Assembly (NCBI GenBank): GCA_029747585.1
Contig: JAPEVF010000729.1
Span: forward strand, 1-22,520
Length of the DNA: 22,520 nt
Source: Pleurotus djamor
Lineage: Eukaryota > Basidiomycota > Agaricomycetes > Agaricales > Pleurotaceae
Direction of reading: 5' to 3'
The position numbers were made by a program, and so were the translations under genes. Shown here in pieces: positions 10,704-20,594 of the stretch (the stretch's first letter is position 1; the number at the start of each line of letters is the position of its first letter). The notes beneath the pieces were generated by a model that did not search any database, was not told where the DNA came from, and saw nothing but the letters and a program-made list of their open reading frames with translations.

Positions 10704-12064
10704 ATGTCTACTTCTCATCCCGGTCGCCTCCCGCATGAGATTGTAGTAATGATCTTGGGCTATTTGGAGAAACCTCAGGACATGAACACACTCAAGTCCT
10801 GTTCCTTGGTTCACCGGGATTGGACGCGTCCAGCACAAGGTCGTCGCCTCTCTTATCTTGACATTGAACTACACCCAAGTTACTACGCAAGAATTCCAAA
10901 TCTACTCCAGCTTTTTCAAAATTCCTCCTACTTGGCCCTATCGACGCGTTCTCTCTGCCTCTGTTTCGACACGTCATCCGGCCGCGTTGACGACGACGTC
11001 CAGGCGCAAGTTGCCGCATTAGTGGACTTGCTGACCAGAGTGGATCGCCTCTGCCTCATCGATACAGAGCAGGACCCTCCAGGATTTGTGGCTCCGGCCT
11101 TATTGGAGGCCGTACATCGAAGGGTCAACAGTGGGACACTTCGCTACTTCGCGCTTTCGGGGTGGTGCCTGTATGACGTGCATCAATTCATCAAGATACC
11201 AGAGGCTGGCCGATCTGCTCAGCTTCCCACTCTTGAATTATCAAGTATCAGCCCCGATGCAGAGCCCAACACCTCCGGCGAAGCAGCGGTCAGGCTTGCT
11301 TTCGACAAGCTTATCATTGATGATACCAGCTTTGATGTCGTCTCCCGAATCCTTGGTTCAGCCCCTCAAAGTTTTCGCGCCCAAGCGATTAGCATATCTA
11401 ATGTTTGGCACGACCATGAAGAAGTTCTAGCATTAATCTCACCTGACACACTAGAGGAGTTGTCTTTATCCCACCTTCAAGGCGAGAAAATTTCACCATC
11501 TGCTTCCCTCGGATGGCTGACCAGTATCACTCAGATCGTGACTACCAAGCGACTAACCTGAGCAAGTTTCCAGGACTCCGCAAGCTATCTTTCCCATTGA
11601 CCTGGGACGAAGATAACGAGATCTTCCACGATTATCCCGACTATTTGTTCAGTACTACTGTGCAAATTACTCCACCTATCAATCGCATCGAACCCTTCAT
11701 ATCCATCCTCTCGACCGCCTCTTCTTCTAACCGGCTCGAATACCTCGAACTTGTCTCCGAGAATTTCTCCCACGAACTTATTGGTATACCGACAAGTTCG
11801 CAATGGGATGCCCTAAGCAAGATGGACGAACTTCTCGCAGCCGACGACCATTTTCCCTCCCTCAAGCAAGTGACAATCAGGGAAAGAGATGAGATCGACA
11901 TGAGTCGGAAAGGGGGGTTTAAACCTCGTGTTCCCTCCAGTGATATCCTGCTGGCCGCCCGAACTCACTTGCCAAACTTGGTTGGGAAGGGAATGTTATC
12001 CTTCGAGTGGTTCCATTCCACGTTTTGGGGCCACGAAACACACCGTACGATTAACATACCATAA
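10704..12064 (+). CDS. F-box protein, second subfamily, 436 aa
   Basis: Model: 10704-11523 joined to 11574-12064 across a 50-nt intron (GTATCA...TTCCAG) with a good ACTAAC branch site 20 nt before the acceptor. It closes to 436 residues. The F-box is at residues about 8-55: LPHEIVVMILGYL, CSLVHRDWTRPAQGRRL. Leucine-rich segments follow, including LRYFALSGWCLYD, LEELSLSHL, then LRKLSFPLTWDED across the splice. The C-terminal half shares pattern with the minus-strand F-box protein at 6870-8050, including the intron position after the EEL motif. A role as an SCF substrate adaptor is inferred. It converges with the PIF1 gene; the stops are 88 bp apart. An AATAAA lies 39 nt after the stop. Confidence 0.85.
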
Positions 12065-12102
12065 AATACCATCCGCACCAGATAAATTGATACATTCATA
12101 TA

Positions 12103-12108
12103 AATAAA
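12103..12108 (+). terminator. Possible polyadenylation signal
   Basis: AATAAA occurs 39 nt downstream of the F-box stop codon at 12064, in an AT-rich stretch between two converging genes. Confidence 0.35.
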
Positions 12109-12152
12109 ATTGAAACTAGAGATCCACAATGTTTGGTCGACGCTGGTAAGTG

Positions 12153-14758
12153 TCACGACAATCTCATATACGCGGCGATGGCTTCTTCACTATCCATCTC
12201 GTCTTCATCGAAACCGCACGCCAGTCTTGTCGCGGAGCCGCTCGCTTGGGGAAGCCATGTAGTGTGCCATGCTAAAACCCGTGGATGAGCTTGCACCTTC
12301 CCGGGGTCAAAGTTATGGATCTCCAACCCTTCCAGACAGGTTGCTCGCGAAAGAGCTACATAAGCTAAGGAAGAGGTCGATAAGTACCAGAATGATGATA
12401 CGTTATGGAGGCGAATGGGAATCTTGCTTACTTTGACCCTTTTCAAACACACGCCCTAGGTCCACCTTGACACGAGGGAGTGTCTGACCTTGGGACTTGT
12501 GAATGGACATGGCCCACGCGAGGGATAGCGGGACTTGTATCCTTAAAGCCTCGATGTTGCCCAAGAATCCCTCGGAAGGGAAGGTCATAGCCGTGCACAA
12601 CAGCTCTTTGCCATTCGTGAACTTGACGAGGGGCCATTTCTCCTCTCTGGCAAAGAAATGCGGAGTTAGATCCATGAAGCTAGGGGGAATCGAATCTGGG
12701 TATAAGTCTGAGACTGCCAGCTACTGTAGNCGTAGAAGCGGGCGGGTTGCTCGGGCGGGTTGGGTTGGAAAGAGGATGTTATCTGCCTCTGACAAGCCTC
12801 CCGCACCGTCAAGAAGTCGACAATCTTCCCGATTGATCCGTTCACAAGGCTACCCTGCTCGATGTTCTGAAGAAAAATGTGAGAAGAAGCACACGGTTAC
12901 CATGATGTGGGCTGAGACCTACCCTTAGAAGCATGACCTGCGCTCCGACCTGCGGATATGGCGAATCAGTCAGCGCAAAGACAAGGACAAGATCAGATAT
13001 ATCACATACACGAAGTGTGATGAACTCAAGGGCTTGAGACTGCTTCAGGAGTTCCGTGGCAATTTCTGGGGTAACACGCTCGCACTTCGGACCCCAGCCA
13101 GCACTATCCATCGCGCGATAATTGAAAATGGGGGTGTCAAGGGCATTGAGCCGGCTTATGTTACAGTCCTCGACGTCCTCACGGCGAGGGAACCTGTTGG
13201 GTAATCTCAGACTCAGGAGTATAGTTGGACTTGGAACAACGGGCGCACGCACAGTTCGCTAGGGCCAATATCATCATCAAACACCAAAGGCCGTTGCAGA
13301 GCTTTGATTTGAGTGACGTGTTCGGGTAATAACTGACCCAATCTCATGGAGGAAAGTAGATCAATGAAAGCTATGCGAGATGGAGGCATAAGTACACGAT
13401 GGTAAGGAATGAAGCAGGCGAAGTACCTTGATCTTTTTGACGAAAGACCTGGGACAGCAACACGGGCGAAGATATGCAGCTGGGCCAGCTGGCGGCGTCG
13501 AAGGCAAAGCGGCAGGGAAGATTGCGGCCGATGCTGCGTTCTGGGACTGGTGGAAGCTGGAAAAAATCTCCTGATATTACGAGCTTGGAGGATGAGTCGC
13601 AGTGCACGACAAGTTGAATAGAGCTAATATGCGGACTTACTTGAATCCCCCCAAATGGAAGGTCTCCTGGACGTTGAAGGTAATAATCCGTTTCCTCCCA
13701 ATCCTTCATGTTGACTTTGGTTGTGCGGCGTAAAGCCCGTGCGATGGCTTCCTACAAAGAATTAGTTGGATAGTTACAAGCCTAGGAAGCTTTTTACTCA
13801 CTAGCTTGTCGAATATTGCCTCATTGATCATGGAGACTATGGGACGGCTCAGTAAACGGAGTATTTAAACAAGAAAAGACTCACTCTCATCGATGATGAG
13901 GACTCGAGTCGTTCTCCATCTCTCTCGAGCAATCCCTTGCTTGAGGAGAGCAGGAATGAGCTTTCCCAAGGGTCCCTTTCCTTGGATGATGCCACTGAAT
14001 GAATCGTCATTCCACCAATATTGAGGGCCGCAATTCCTGTTGATGCAGTAACTGCAATCTCCTCCTTCTGGTATTTCTCCCGGAGGATGTTGAGAATTTC
14101 CTTGAGCAGAACAGACTTTCCCGTTCCTTGACAAATATTGTGAGGATAGGTCCAGCGAGGGATCTAATGAAACTCACCTGCAGGACCCGTGAAGAAGACG
14201 TTCCGACCGCTAATCACCATATCCAAGACACGACGCTGCTCAGCCGAAAGCACAATTTCTGGCTTCGGAGCGACCGGCGGCGGGGGCGCGAAAGGGAACA
14301 GCCGTGGCAGTTCAGTGGGCTGAGATCGAGGTGGCGTACTCGGAGGGGTTTGGATGTTAGGGATTTCTGGGGTCAGCATCGCATCACGATAAGATGCTGG
14401 GTCGTCAGGTATAGCTCGCGGTATGGTGTCGATGATACCATGTAAGTTCCCGATCTTCCCAAGTAGCCAGCGACTCGCTTGCTCGAAAGTACGAAAGCGC
14501 TTGCTACAAGCCCCACTGAAACCATGTACCTATAGAAAGTATAAGTATACGAGACTATTCAGCGGAAGTCGCAAAACTCAACTGCCTCTCGGTACTACGC
14601 CGGACAGAGAATTAGTAGGGTACCAACCCCGAGCCATAGCATGCCATTGAACTCACTTCCTTCACCGTTGTGTATATCTTGGGCCCATCTCGTCCAATTA
14701 GTACAGCATAGTGCCTTTTCTCCCTTGCGTCGAGTAAATTACGCTTTTTTGCGCGCAT
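12153..14758 (-). CDS. PIF1: PIF1-family DNA helicase, with one frameshift
   Basis: Minus-strand exons: 14758-14657, 14529-14178, 14126-13885, 13836-13802, 13751-13641, 13583-13427, 13370-13253, 13193-13010, 12949-12923 (27-nt microexon), 12866 to about 12790, about 12700-12432, 12364-12153. Motifs in order: GPAGTGKS (Walker A, across a splice), [24 protein letters not shown] (Walker B), [81 protein letters not shown]. This is the cellular PIF1 order, a 5'-3' helicase of nucleus and mitochondria that unwinds G-quadruplexes and removes telomerase. The N-terminus, [15 protein letters not shown]...[15 protein letters not shown], resembles the RNase H1 hybrid-binding domain. Exon 3 has a net -1 frame error near 13996-14005. 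The join around the N at 12730 is unresolved; a weak GTCAGA donor could put it in an intron. An earlier in-frame ATG at 14926 exists. Confidence 0.85.
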
Positions 14759-15121
14759 ATTGATTCTTGGACCTGAAAGCAACCTGAAAGACCAAACCAG
14801 AAAATGAGGACAGGGTCGCGCGGCGACGTGGTCAAGTGACCGTGACCTTGACCCCTTTGAGTCTTCGTCTAAAAAGTTGCATCTTGCAGTTTCACCGTGC
14901 GTTTCGAAATCGCGGTCGGAGACCAACGAGTTTCACAATAGAATAGACTAGGTTTACGAGAGGACGTACTTAGCAGCGATCAAGGTTTCAAGAGGGTTAG
15001 CTAACACCCGACTGTCTCACAGTCATGAAGATACTCCCACCATCACTTTCAGGTTTTTATAACTATTATATATTTATTCGTGTTTCGTGCCAATTTCGTC
15101 CCTTCTTAGGTTTGGCCTCTC
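14759..15121. other. Divergent spacer between PIF1 and F-box C
   Basis: The frame before the PIF1 start is open to 14926 but lacks protein character. The right part is the promoter of F-box C, with the conserved block at 14996-15040 and a TATATAT element at 15067-15073. Confidence 0.45.
14996..15040 (+). promoter_or_regulatory. Shared promoter block upstream of F-box C
   Basis: The block starts with the palindrome GTTAGCTAAC, then 7 nt, then TGTCTCACAGTCA, 3 nt, AGATACTCCCAC. The same 45-bp arrangement with identical spacing precedes F-box D at 16984-17028. Confidence 0.5.
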
Positions 15122-16465
15122 ATGCCAGTTCGTCAGGACCTTTCCCTTCCCCCAGAGATCATCGACAAGATTCTCGACGAGGTTATCGGTCTAACTGACT
15201 GGAAGCAATGTGCGCTAGTTTCCCGGTCCTGGACTCCCAGATGCCAGCGGCGTATCTTCTGTCAAATTTCCATTGATCTCGACCCTTCGTTCATGGAGAA
15301 GGCGGTTCTACTCAGAAACTTGCTCGAAGAGTCGCCTCATATCCCTGCGCATGTGCAGGAACTCATCATACGAGAAGATGAATACGAAAATACCGAGGAA
15401 GAGTATTATGATAATACGAATACCGACCAGGCCGAAGGCCAACCAGGTCAGACGGGAGGGAATGATGATGCCGAAGATGGAGGCAATGACGATGATAGTG
15501 AAGATGGCGAGAGCTATGAAAACGATTCCAGGCCAGCGTTTCTTGAAGAGCTCGTCGCGATCATCAACCTACTGCCCTACCTGCAGAAGTTTTTCTTCCT
15601 GTGCCTCAGCGATTCATGCGAACTTGACTTGGAGCTAATCGAAGCTGTGCGACATATTCCTAGGTTACCTCACATGAAGGAGATAGAGGTCGTTGGATGG
15701 GAATTTCCAACGCTGTCTAGCTTCCAGGATTTCATGGGGAACGATCTAACCTCTCTATCAGCTCTCACACTTCATATCGACATCCACGATTTCCCTTCAA
15801 GTCTGTCTCCGAGTCTCGGTCAAGTATGCCCCAAGAAAGGCACCTCGGTCGTTCTCAACGCTCTTGATTTGAACGTGGACTACCAAGCCATTGACGCGTG
15901 GATTGGATCACTCCCTCACGCGTTGACCGTCAAACAACTTATCCTCCGGGGATTCAGTGACCCTGCAAGCTTAATGACGCGCTTCTCCCAGGGGATCGAA
16001 GAACTAACAATTTGTGGTGACCGTGAGTGTCCCAATACCATGTACACCACCATATTTGACGCTTTTCTATTTCCAGATGAAGACCAACCCCGTATAGACC
16101 TTTCGCGCGCCGAAAATCTTACCAAGATCGTCTTTCGCCTTTCCCTTGCGGAAATCTTCCTCTTCTCTGACAGCTTGAAGACCCTGCCTGAGAACAACCG
16201 TGTCAGGACCATTGAGCTCAAGAACCTCAATCACGACTACCTCTTGGATTCAGCCGGTTGGTTCAGATCACTAGACTCTTACCTGGCATCCTCAAACTTC
16301 CCTCATTTAACCAAACTCGTTCTGTCGTTCATCCCCAGCAGCCCCCCAGCGCGCCTGGCTTCCTTCATCCGGACCAACATGCCGTCAACACTTGCCAAAA
16401 ATATCCTTTGGCTCCGTTCTACATTAGACGGAGACGCTGAACCTCTTGCACCAATCCAAATTTGA
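15122..16465 (+). CDS. F-box protein C with acidic linker, 429 aa
   Basis: Model: 15122-16022 joined to 16077-16465. The 54-nt intron (GTGAGT...TTCCAG) has no stop and is a multiple of three, so an unspliced 447-residue form also reads through. I prefer splicing because genes D and E have an intron at the same place. The F-box is at residues 9-52: LPPEIIDKILDEV, CALVSRSWTPRCQRRIF. An acidic, Asn/Gly-rich linker spans about 84-137. Leucine-rich segments follow (LQKFFFLCLSD, LSALTLHIDI, VKQLILRGFSD, IEELTICGD). The C-terminus, ASFIRTNMPSTLAKNILWLR, is shared with D. The SCF adaptor role is inferred. About 20 codons upstream of the ATG the leader matches the coding N-terminus of D, but here it has an in-frame TAG. 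Confidence 0.88.
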   Translation: MPVRQDLSLPPEIIDKILDEVIGLTDWKQCALVSRSWTPRCQRRIFCQISIDLDPSFMEKAVLLRNLLEESPHIPAHVQELIIREDEYENTEEEYYDNTNTDQAEGQPGQTGGNDDAEDGGNDDDSEDGESYENDSRPAFLEELVAIINLLPYLQKFFFLCLSDSCELDLELIEAVRHIPRLPHMKEIEVVGWEFPTLSSFQDFMGNDLTSLSALTLHIDIHDFPSSLSPSLGQVCPKKGTSVVLNALDLNVDYQAIDAWIGSLPHALTVKQLILRGFSDPASLMTRFSQGIEELTICGDRECPNTMYTTIFDAFLFPDEDQPRIDLSRAENLTKIVFRLSLAEIFLFSDSLKTLPENNRVRTIELKNLNHDYLLDSAGWFRSLDSYLASSNFPHLTKLVLSFIPSSPPARLASFIRTNMPSTLAKNILWLRSTLDGDAEPLAPIQI

Positions 16466-16983
16466 AGGCCGTCAAACTGTTGCCCACATCTCCGCCTTGA
16501 TCAACCCCCGTAGCACGCTCCACCTCCGGACTCACAAACCTGGTTGATTGGTTTCTTTGGGTGGTTGTTCTAGGGATCGTTTTCGCTGGATGTCGCCAAT
16601 TCAGGCTCAGAAAGCATGGGCCCTGCCCTTTCCCTCTTGTTATGGCTGGCTGTACCTGGGCCATTGCGGATAGTGGTTCGAGATGCAATATTAGACTTGA
16701 TTTTACCAGTCATTCCTGAACCCCCACAAGCCAGTGTTGTTCCCCTCGCGAGGTTTATCTCAAAATTTGTGGCACTGGGATACATAGATCTTCTACGAGG
16801 GGTCAATCATATTGTGGTATCAGTTTCGCATTAAGTAATGTGTATCACCCGGTCTAACTCTTTCATTGAAGTTGAGACTTTGTGTTGAACCAAGTACAAT
16901 GGATTGGTCTGCAACGAAGATTAGTTCACGAAGGTTTTGAGGGAGAACAAGAAGACGGTGCGTAATAAACCAAAACTGACCCA
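16466..16983. other. Spacer between F-box C and D, part of the duplication
   Basis: No gene is supported. The part just after C (near 16522-16556, CTCACAAACCTGGTTGATTGG) resembles the part after D (near 18650-18678), so the duplicated unit includes 3' flank. Confidence 0.45.
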
Positions 16984-17028
16984 GTTAGCTAACCTTTAGG
17001 TGTCTCACAGTCACAAAGATACTCCCAC
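16984..17028 (+). promoter_or_regulatory. Shared promoter block upstream of F-box D
   Basis: GTTAGCTAAC, 7 nt, TGTCTCACAGTCA, 3 nt, AGATACTCCCAC, as upstream of gene C. It is about 55 bp before the chosen start of D. Confidence 0.5.
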
Positions 17029-17082
17029 GACCATAGCTTACTCAAGAGTGTTGGTGGACGCCTCCTTTTCGTCCAGACGACA

Positions 17083-18589
17083 ATGACATCGACTCCAGGT
17101 CGTTACATTTATTCGTATTTCCCGCCAATTTCTCCCACTTCTCGGTTTCGGCCCCCCGTGCCACTTCGAGAGGACCTTTTCCTTCCCCAAGAACTCATTG
17201 ATAAGATTCTCGACGAACTTCAGCGTCCCGAAGACTTGAAGAGATGTGCCTTAGTCTCCCGTTTCTGGACTCCCCGATGCCAGCGGCACATTTTCCGTCA
17301 TATCGCCATCTCTCTGAACCATTATTCCGCAGACAAGGCCATCAGACAACTCAAAGACCTGCTCCAAAAGTCGCCCTATATCGCTGCATATGTGCAGGAA
17401 CTTGTAATACGAGAAGATGACTACGAGTTTCTTGATTATCCTATCGAGGAGGACGATTATGATCCTGATGGTTATGAGGAAGACGATTATGAGCCTGATT
17501 ATGAGCCTGATGGCTATGAGGATCACTACGACGACTACGAGACCGAAGGGCACCCCGGACAGAGTGGGCGAGATGATGAAGGCGAAGACAACGGTCACAA
17601 CGATCTCAGCAAAGAAAACGACATCCGCAAAGAGGATATAAAGCCGACATTTCTTGAAGTGCTTGCCGCCATTGTCCCCCTATTGCCCTTTCTTCAAAAG
17701 TTCTTCTTTGTTTGCTTCAACGACTGGCCCAAGCTTGATTTGGAGCTCGTGCAGGTTGTGCGACTCTTTCCCAGATTGCCACACATGAAGGACGTCGCAG
17801 TCGTTGGATGGAAATTTCCGACGCTCTCCAGCTTCCAAGATTTCATGGGGAACGACCTAGGCACTATATCGGCGCTGACCTTTGATATCAACATCCGCGA
17901 ATTTCCTTCCAGTCTGTCTTCGAGCCCGGGCCAAGCCTGCACCAAGCAAGGCGCCACAGTCATTCTCGACACTCTTGATCTGAATGTAGCCTACCAAGCC
18001 ATCGACGCGTGGATTGGATCGCTCCGTCACGCGTTGATTGTCAGACGACTCACTCTCCGGGGAATCAGTGATCCTGCGAGCTTGGTGACGCGTCTCTCCC
18101 CGGGGATTGAAGAACTGGCTATCTATGGCTACCGTAAGTGCTCCAATGTTCCACTACCCATAATATTTGATACAATACATGATCCTCTTTTGTGTTCAGT
18201 TGAAGACCAGCCTTGTTTAGACCTTTCGCGCGCCAACAACCTTTCCAAGATCGNTTTTTTGTCTCTCCCTCCCGGAAACCCTCTTCTTCTCTGACAGCTT
18301 GCAGACCCTGCCCAAGGACAATCGTGTCAAGACCATCCGACTCAAAGACGTTCATCCAGATTACCTTCTGGATTCAGCTGGCTGGTTCCAAGCACTAGAC
18401 TCGTACCTGGCATCGTCGAAGTTCCCCCATCTAACCAAAATCGACATCTCATTTACCTCCGGCAGCCCCACATCTTGCCTGGCTTCCTTCATCCGGACCA
18501 ACATGCCATCAACCCTTGCCAAAAACATCCTTTGGCTCCGTTACACATATGAAGGGGCAGCTATACAGCTTCCATCTACCCCAGCTTGA
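17083..18589 (+). CDS. F-box protein D with expanded acidic repeats, 479 aa
   Basis: Model: 17083-18133 joined to 18200-18589 across a 66-nt intron (GTAAGT...TTCAG). It closes to 479 residues only if the N at 18254, beside a run of T, is treated as an extra base; gene C has one base fewer in the matching 45-bp stretch. The F-box is at about 34-76: LPQELIDKILDEL, CALVSRFWTPRCQRHIFRHI. The acidic linker at 111-188 contains repeated DDYxPDGYE-like units. The LRR-like part and C-terminus (ASFIRTNMPSTLAKNILWLR) follow gene C closely. The first 26 residues are extra: at the site matching the start of C, D has GTG (17158-17160) instead of ATG, so it must begin at 17083 or use a non-ATG start. It is probably an SCF adaptor, by F-box only. 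Confidence 0.85.
17443..17545 (+). repeat. In-frame repeats coding DDYxPDGYE units
   Basis: Imperfect tandem units such as GATTATGAGCCTGAT and GATGGTTATGAGG recur in the acidic linker of F-box D. The matching region in C is acidic but lacks this unit; in E it is short. Confidence 0.65.
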
Positions 18590-18879
18590 CTCAGTCAGAG
18601 CATTTCCTACGTCTCTGACTGTTTACCCCAAGAGAAGGCTCCGATTTTGGTCCCACAAATATGGCTGACTGGTTTCGCAGACCATATCGAGGGACGTTCT
18701 CAGGGCGCCGAAACACTAGCACTGAGGAGTGTAACACTATGTACTCAAATTGTTTGCAAATTGTTTCTGTTATGTACTGAGCCTTCGATGAGATGATGAG
18801 AACCTCAAGTCGGCCCGCTCCGGTCCTGTCGCGCGATCGAACTTTCAACTTGTTGGTGGTTGGTCAACGGCTTATCTCA
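18590..18879. other. Spacer between F-box D and E
   Basis: No separate gene is seen. The gene E frame is open from 18793, but the F-box alignment favours the start at 18880. The conserved 45-bp block of C and D is not evident here. Confidence 0.4.
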
Positions 18880-20155
18880 ATGCTGCGTCGTCAAGACCGC
18901 CATTTTCCTCAGGAAATTGTTGACATCATCGTTGAAAATGTTCAGGACCCAGCTGACTGGAGACGCTGTGCCCTCGTTCATCGTTCCTGGACGCCTGCCA
19001 GTCAGCGGCAGATTTTCCGCCAGATTTTCCTCGAACTTTGTGGCTCTTGTGGAGTGAAGATACTTCGACTACGGGATATCCTCAGTGCGTCACCTTGCAT
19101 CGCCGCGAATGTGCAAGAACTTGCTTTATATCAAGAACAACATGGCTATTTTGAAGACGAAGAGGAGGAGGGAGAAGACGGGAACAACGACGATGAGGAA
19201 GAAAATGGTACTGAGATGACGAGGTCCCAGGTCCTTCATGGGCTTTCCCTTGTCATCAAATTGATACCCCAAGTCCAGACTATCTCGCTCTGCTGCGGCG
19301 ACATTCACGGCGACCGATGGCTACTTGACCCGAAGCTGATGCAGCTCGTTCAGAGCTTCCTTGAACGTCCAGCCATCAAGAATATAGTCCTCATGGAATG
19401 GCTGTTCCCAACACTACCCAGCTTCTATGAATTCATGGACAGAGCCGTAGCTGCCTCTCTAGTTTCCCTTACTCTTCATGTTGACATCGACGCAGACGAC
19501 ACTTCAGATTCCTCGTCATTCGCGGAACCGATGCCGACTTCTCTCAGTCCTAAGGATGATCCTCCGATCATCCTAAGCTCTCTTGATATTGACACTGACT
19601 GTCAATCATTTGGCGCATGGATTGACTCACTCAGCCACCCGTTGGTGGTGCAACGGCTCACCCTCAGAGGATCCAGCGATGTCAAACTCACTCCCGTCCT
19701 TTCACGACTCTCTTCGGGGATCTCGGAACTCTCACTCTATGATAGTATGTATTCCAACGCATTCGTATCAACCGTTGTTTAATGACCAGCCTCTCCGCCA
19801 TTTAGACGACGACCACCCTTCTATCAACCTTTCTGGCCTCGGACACATATCCAAAATCACCCTCTGTGTTCCAAACGAGCATCAGGACTTGTCTAGATCT
19901 TTCGCCGAAAACTTGCTGACCCTTCCAAGGAGTAACAGCATCAAATCTCTTGTCGTCCAAGACGAAATTTTCGAGAACCCTGGCTCGCGGTCTGCCTTCG
20001 AATTCATCGACAAGTTTATCTCATCGCAGCGCCTACCCACCAGTATTGGACGTCCTGATATATCCTCGACTATAGTTATACCCCGGGTGGGATACATCCC
20101 AGCCTATAGCTACATGGCGGGATATATCCACCCGCAATACAGCCATCCCGCATGA
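18880..20155 (+). CDS. F-box protein E with replaced C-terminus, 404 aa
   Basis: Model: 18880-19744 joined to 19806-20155 across a 61-nt intron (GTATGT...CATTTAG), giving 404 residues in frame. The site matching the acceptors of C and D reads TTTAA instead of an AG, so a later AG seems to be used. The F-box is at residues 9-52: FPQEIVDIIVENV, CALVHRSWTPASQRQIF. A short acidic linker (89-112) is followed by an LRR-like part (IKNIVLMEWLFPTL, VQRLTLRGSSD, ISELSLYD). The start at 18880 matches MPVRQD of gene C; in-frame ATGs at 18793 and 18796 would add 29 residues. Similarity to C and D stops near 20035 and the conserved NMPSTLAKNILWLR end is missing, replaced by about 38 residues encoded by palindrome-rich DNA. 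The gene may be functional or recently damaged. Confidence 0.7.
20084..20134. repeat. Inverted-repeat DNA at the 3' end of F-box E
   Basis: CGGGTGGGATA (20084-20094) pairs imperfectly with TATCCACCCG (20125-20134). Inside are TGGGATACATCCCA and GGATATATCC, each self-complementary. The region starts where similarity to genes C and D ends. Confidence 0.5.
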
Positions 20156-20594
20156 GAGATCGGATCTGCTGGCCTGAAAGTACCACCGCCACGGAGCGCC
20201 GCGGTAAGCCTTCTTCCAAAAGTGATCATTGAATGATTGATCCGCGTCGCCGTCCAATATGTTTAAGGGTATGTTGCCGCTGACAAAAGAGAGGGTGGGT
20301 ACATCCGTGTGGTTATATTGCTGACATGAGGGCTTGAGCCGAAGTTGGACTCGCTGGGAAGGGGTGACTGACAATGGGTCCAGAATGGGTCACTGAGCGG
20401 TGGTCTGGTGAGGCGGTGGCGATCTGACAAATAGCTATTGGTTACGCAGGCGGCAGGCCATCAACAGTGTATAACAAGCGGCGAACTGTGTGGGCTTGCT
20501 GCTTGCACGCGGAGTGCAAAGGTACTATTGGGCTTCAACACCGGTTCCCTGAATTCCAACGGTGTTTTCAAATGACATTCTGGTGTATATTGAT
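20156..20594. other. Spacer, nothing recognised
   Basis: No coding region is supported on either strand. An AATGGGTC motif occurs twice close together near 20372-20391. Confidence 0.4.

Noticed and set aside
12153..14758. A Helitron element, because of the PIF1-like helicase
   Set aside because: There is no Rep domain and no Helitron end was found; the motif order and C-terminal VFEKGQ...YVALSRA fit the cellular PIF1, and it has many introns.
15122..16465. F-box C as an intronless 447-residue gene
   Set aside because: The 54 nt from 16023 have a GTGAGT donor and TTCCAG acceptor at the intron position of genes D and E, so splicing is more likely.
16674..16684. A tRNA, from a GGTTCGAGATGC-like T-loop
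   Set aside because: No acceptor stem, anticodon stem or D-loop could be paired around it.
18880..20155. F-box E as a pseudogene
   Set aside because: The lost acceptor first suggested decay, but the AG at 19804-19805 restores the frame through to 20155.
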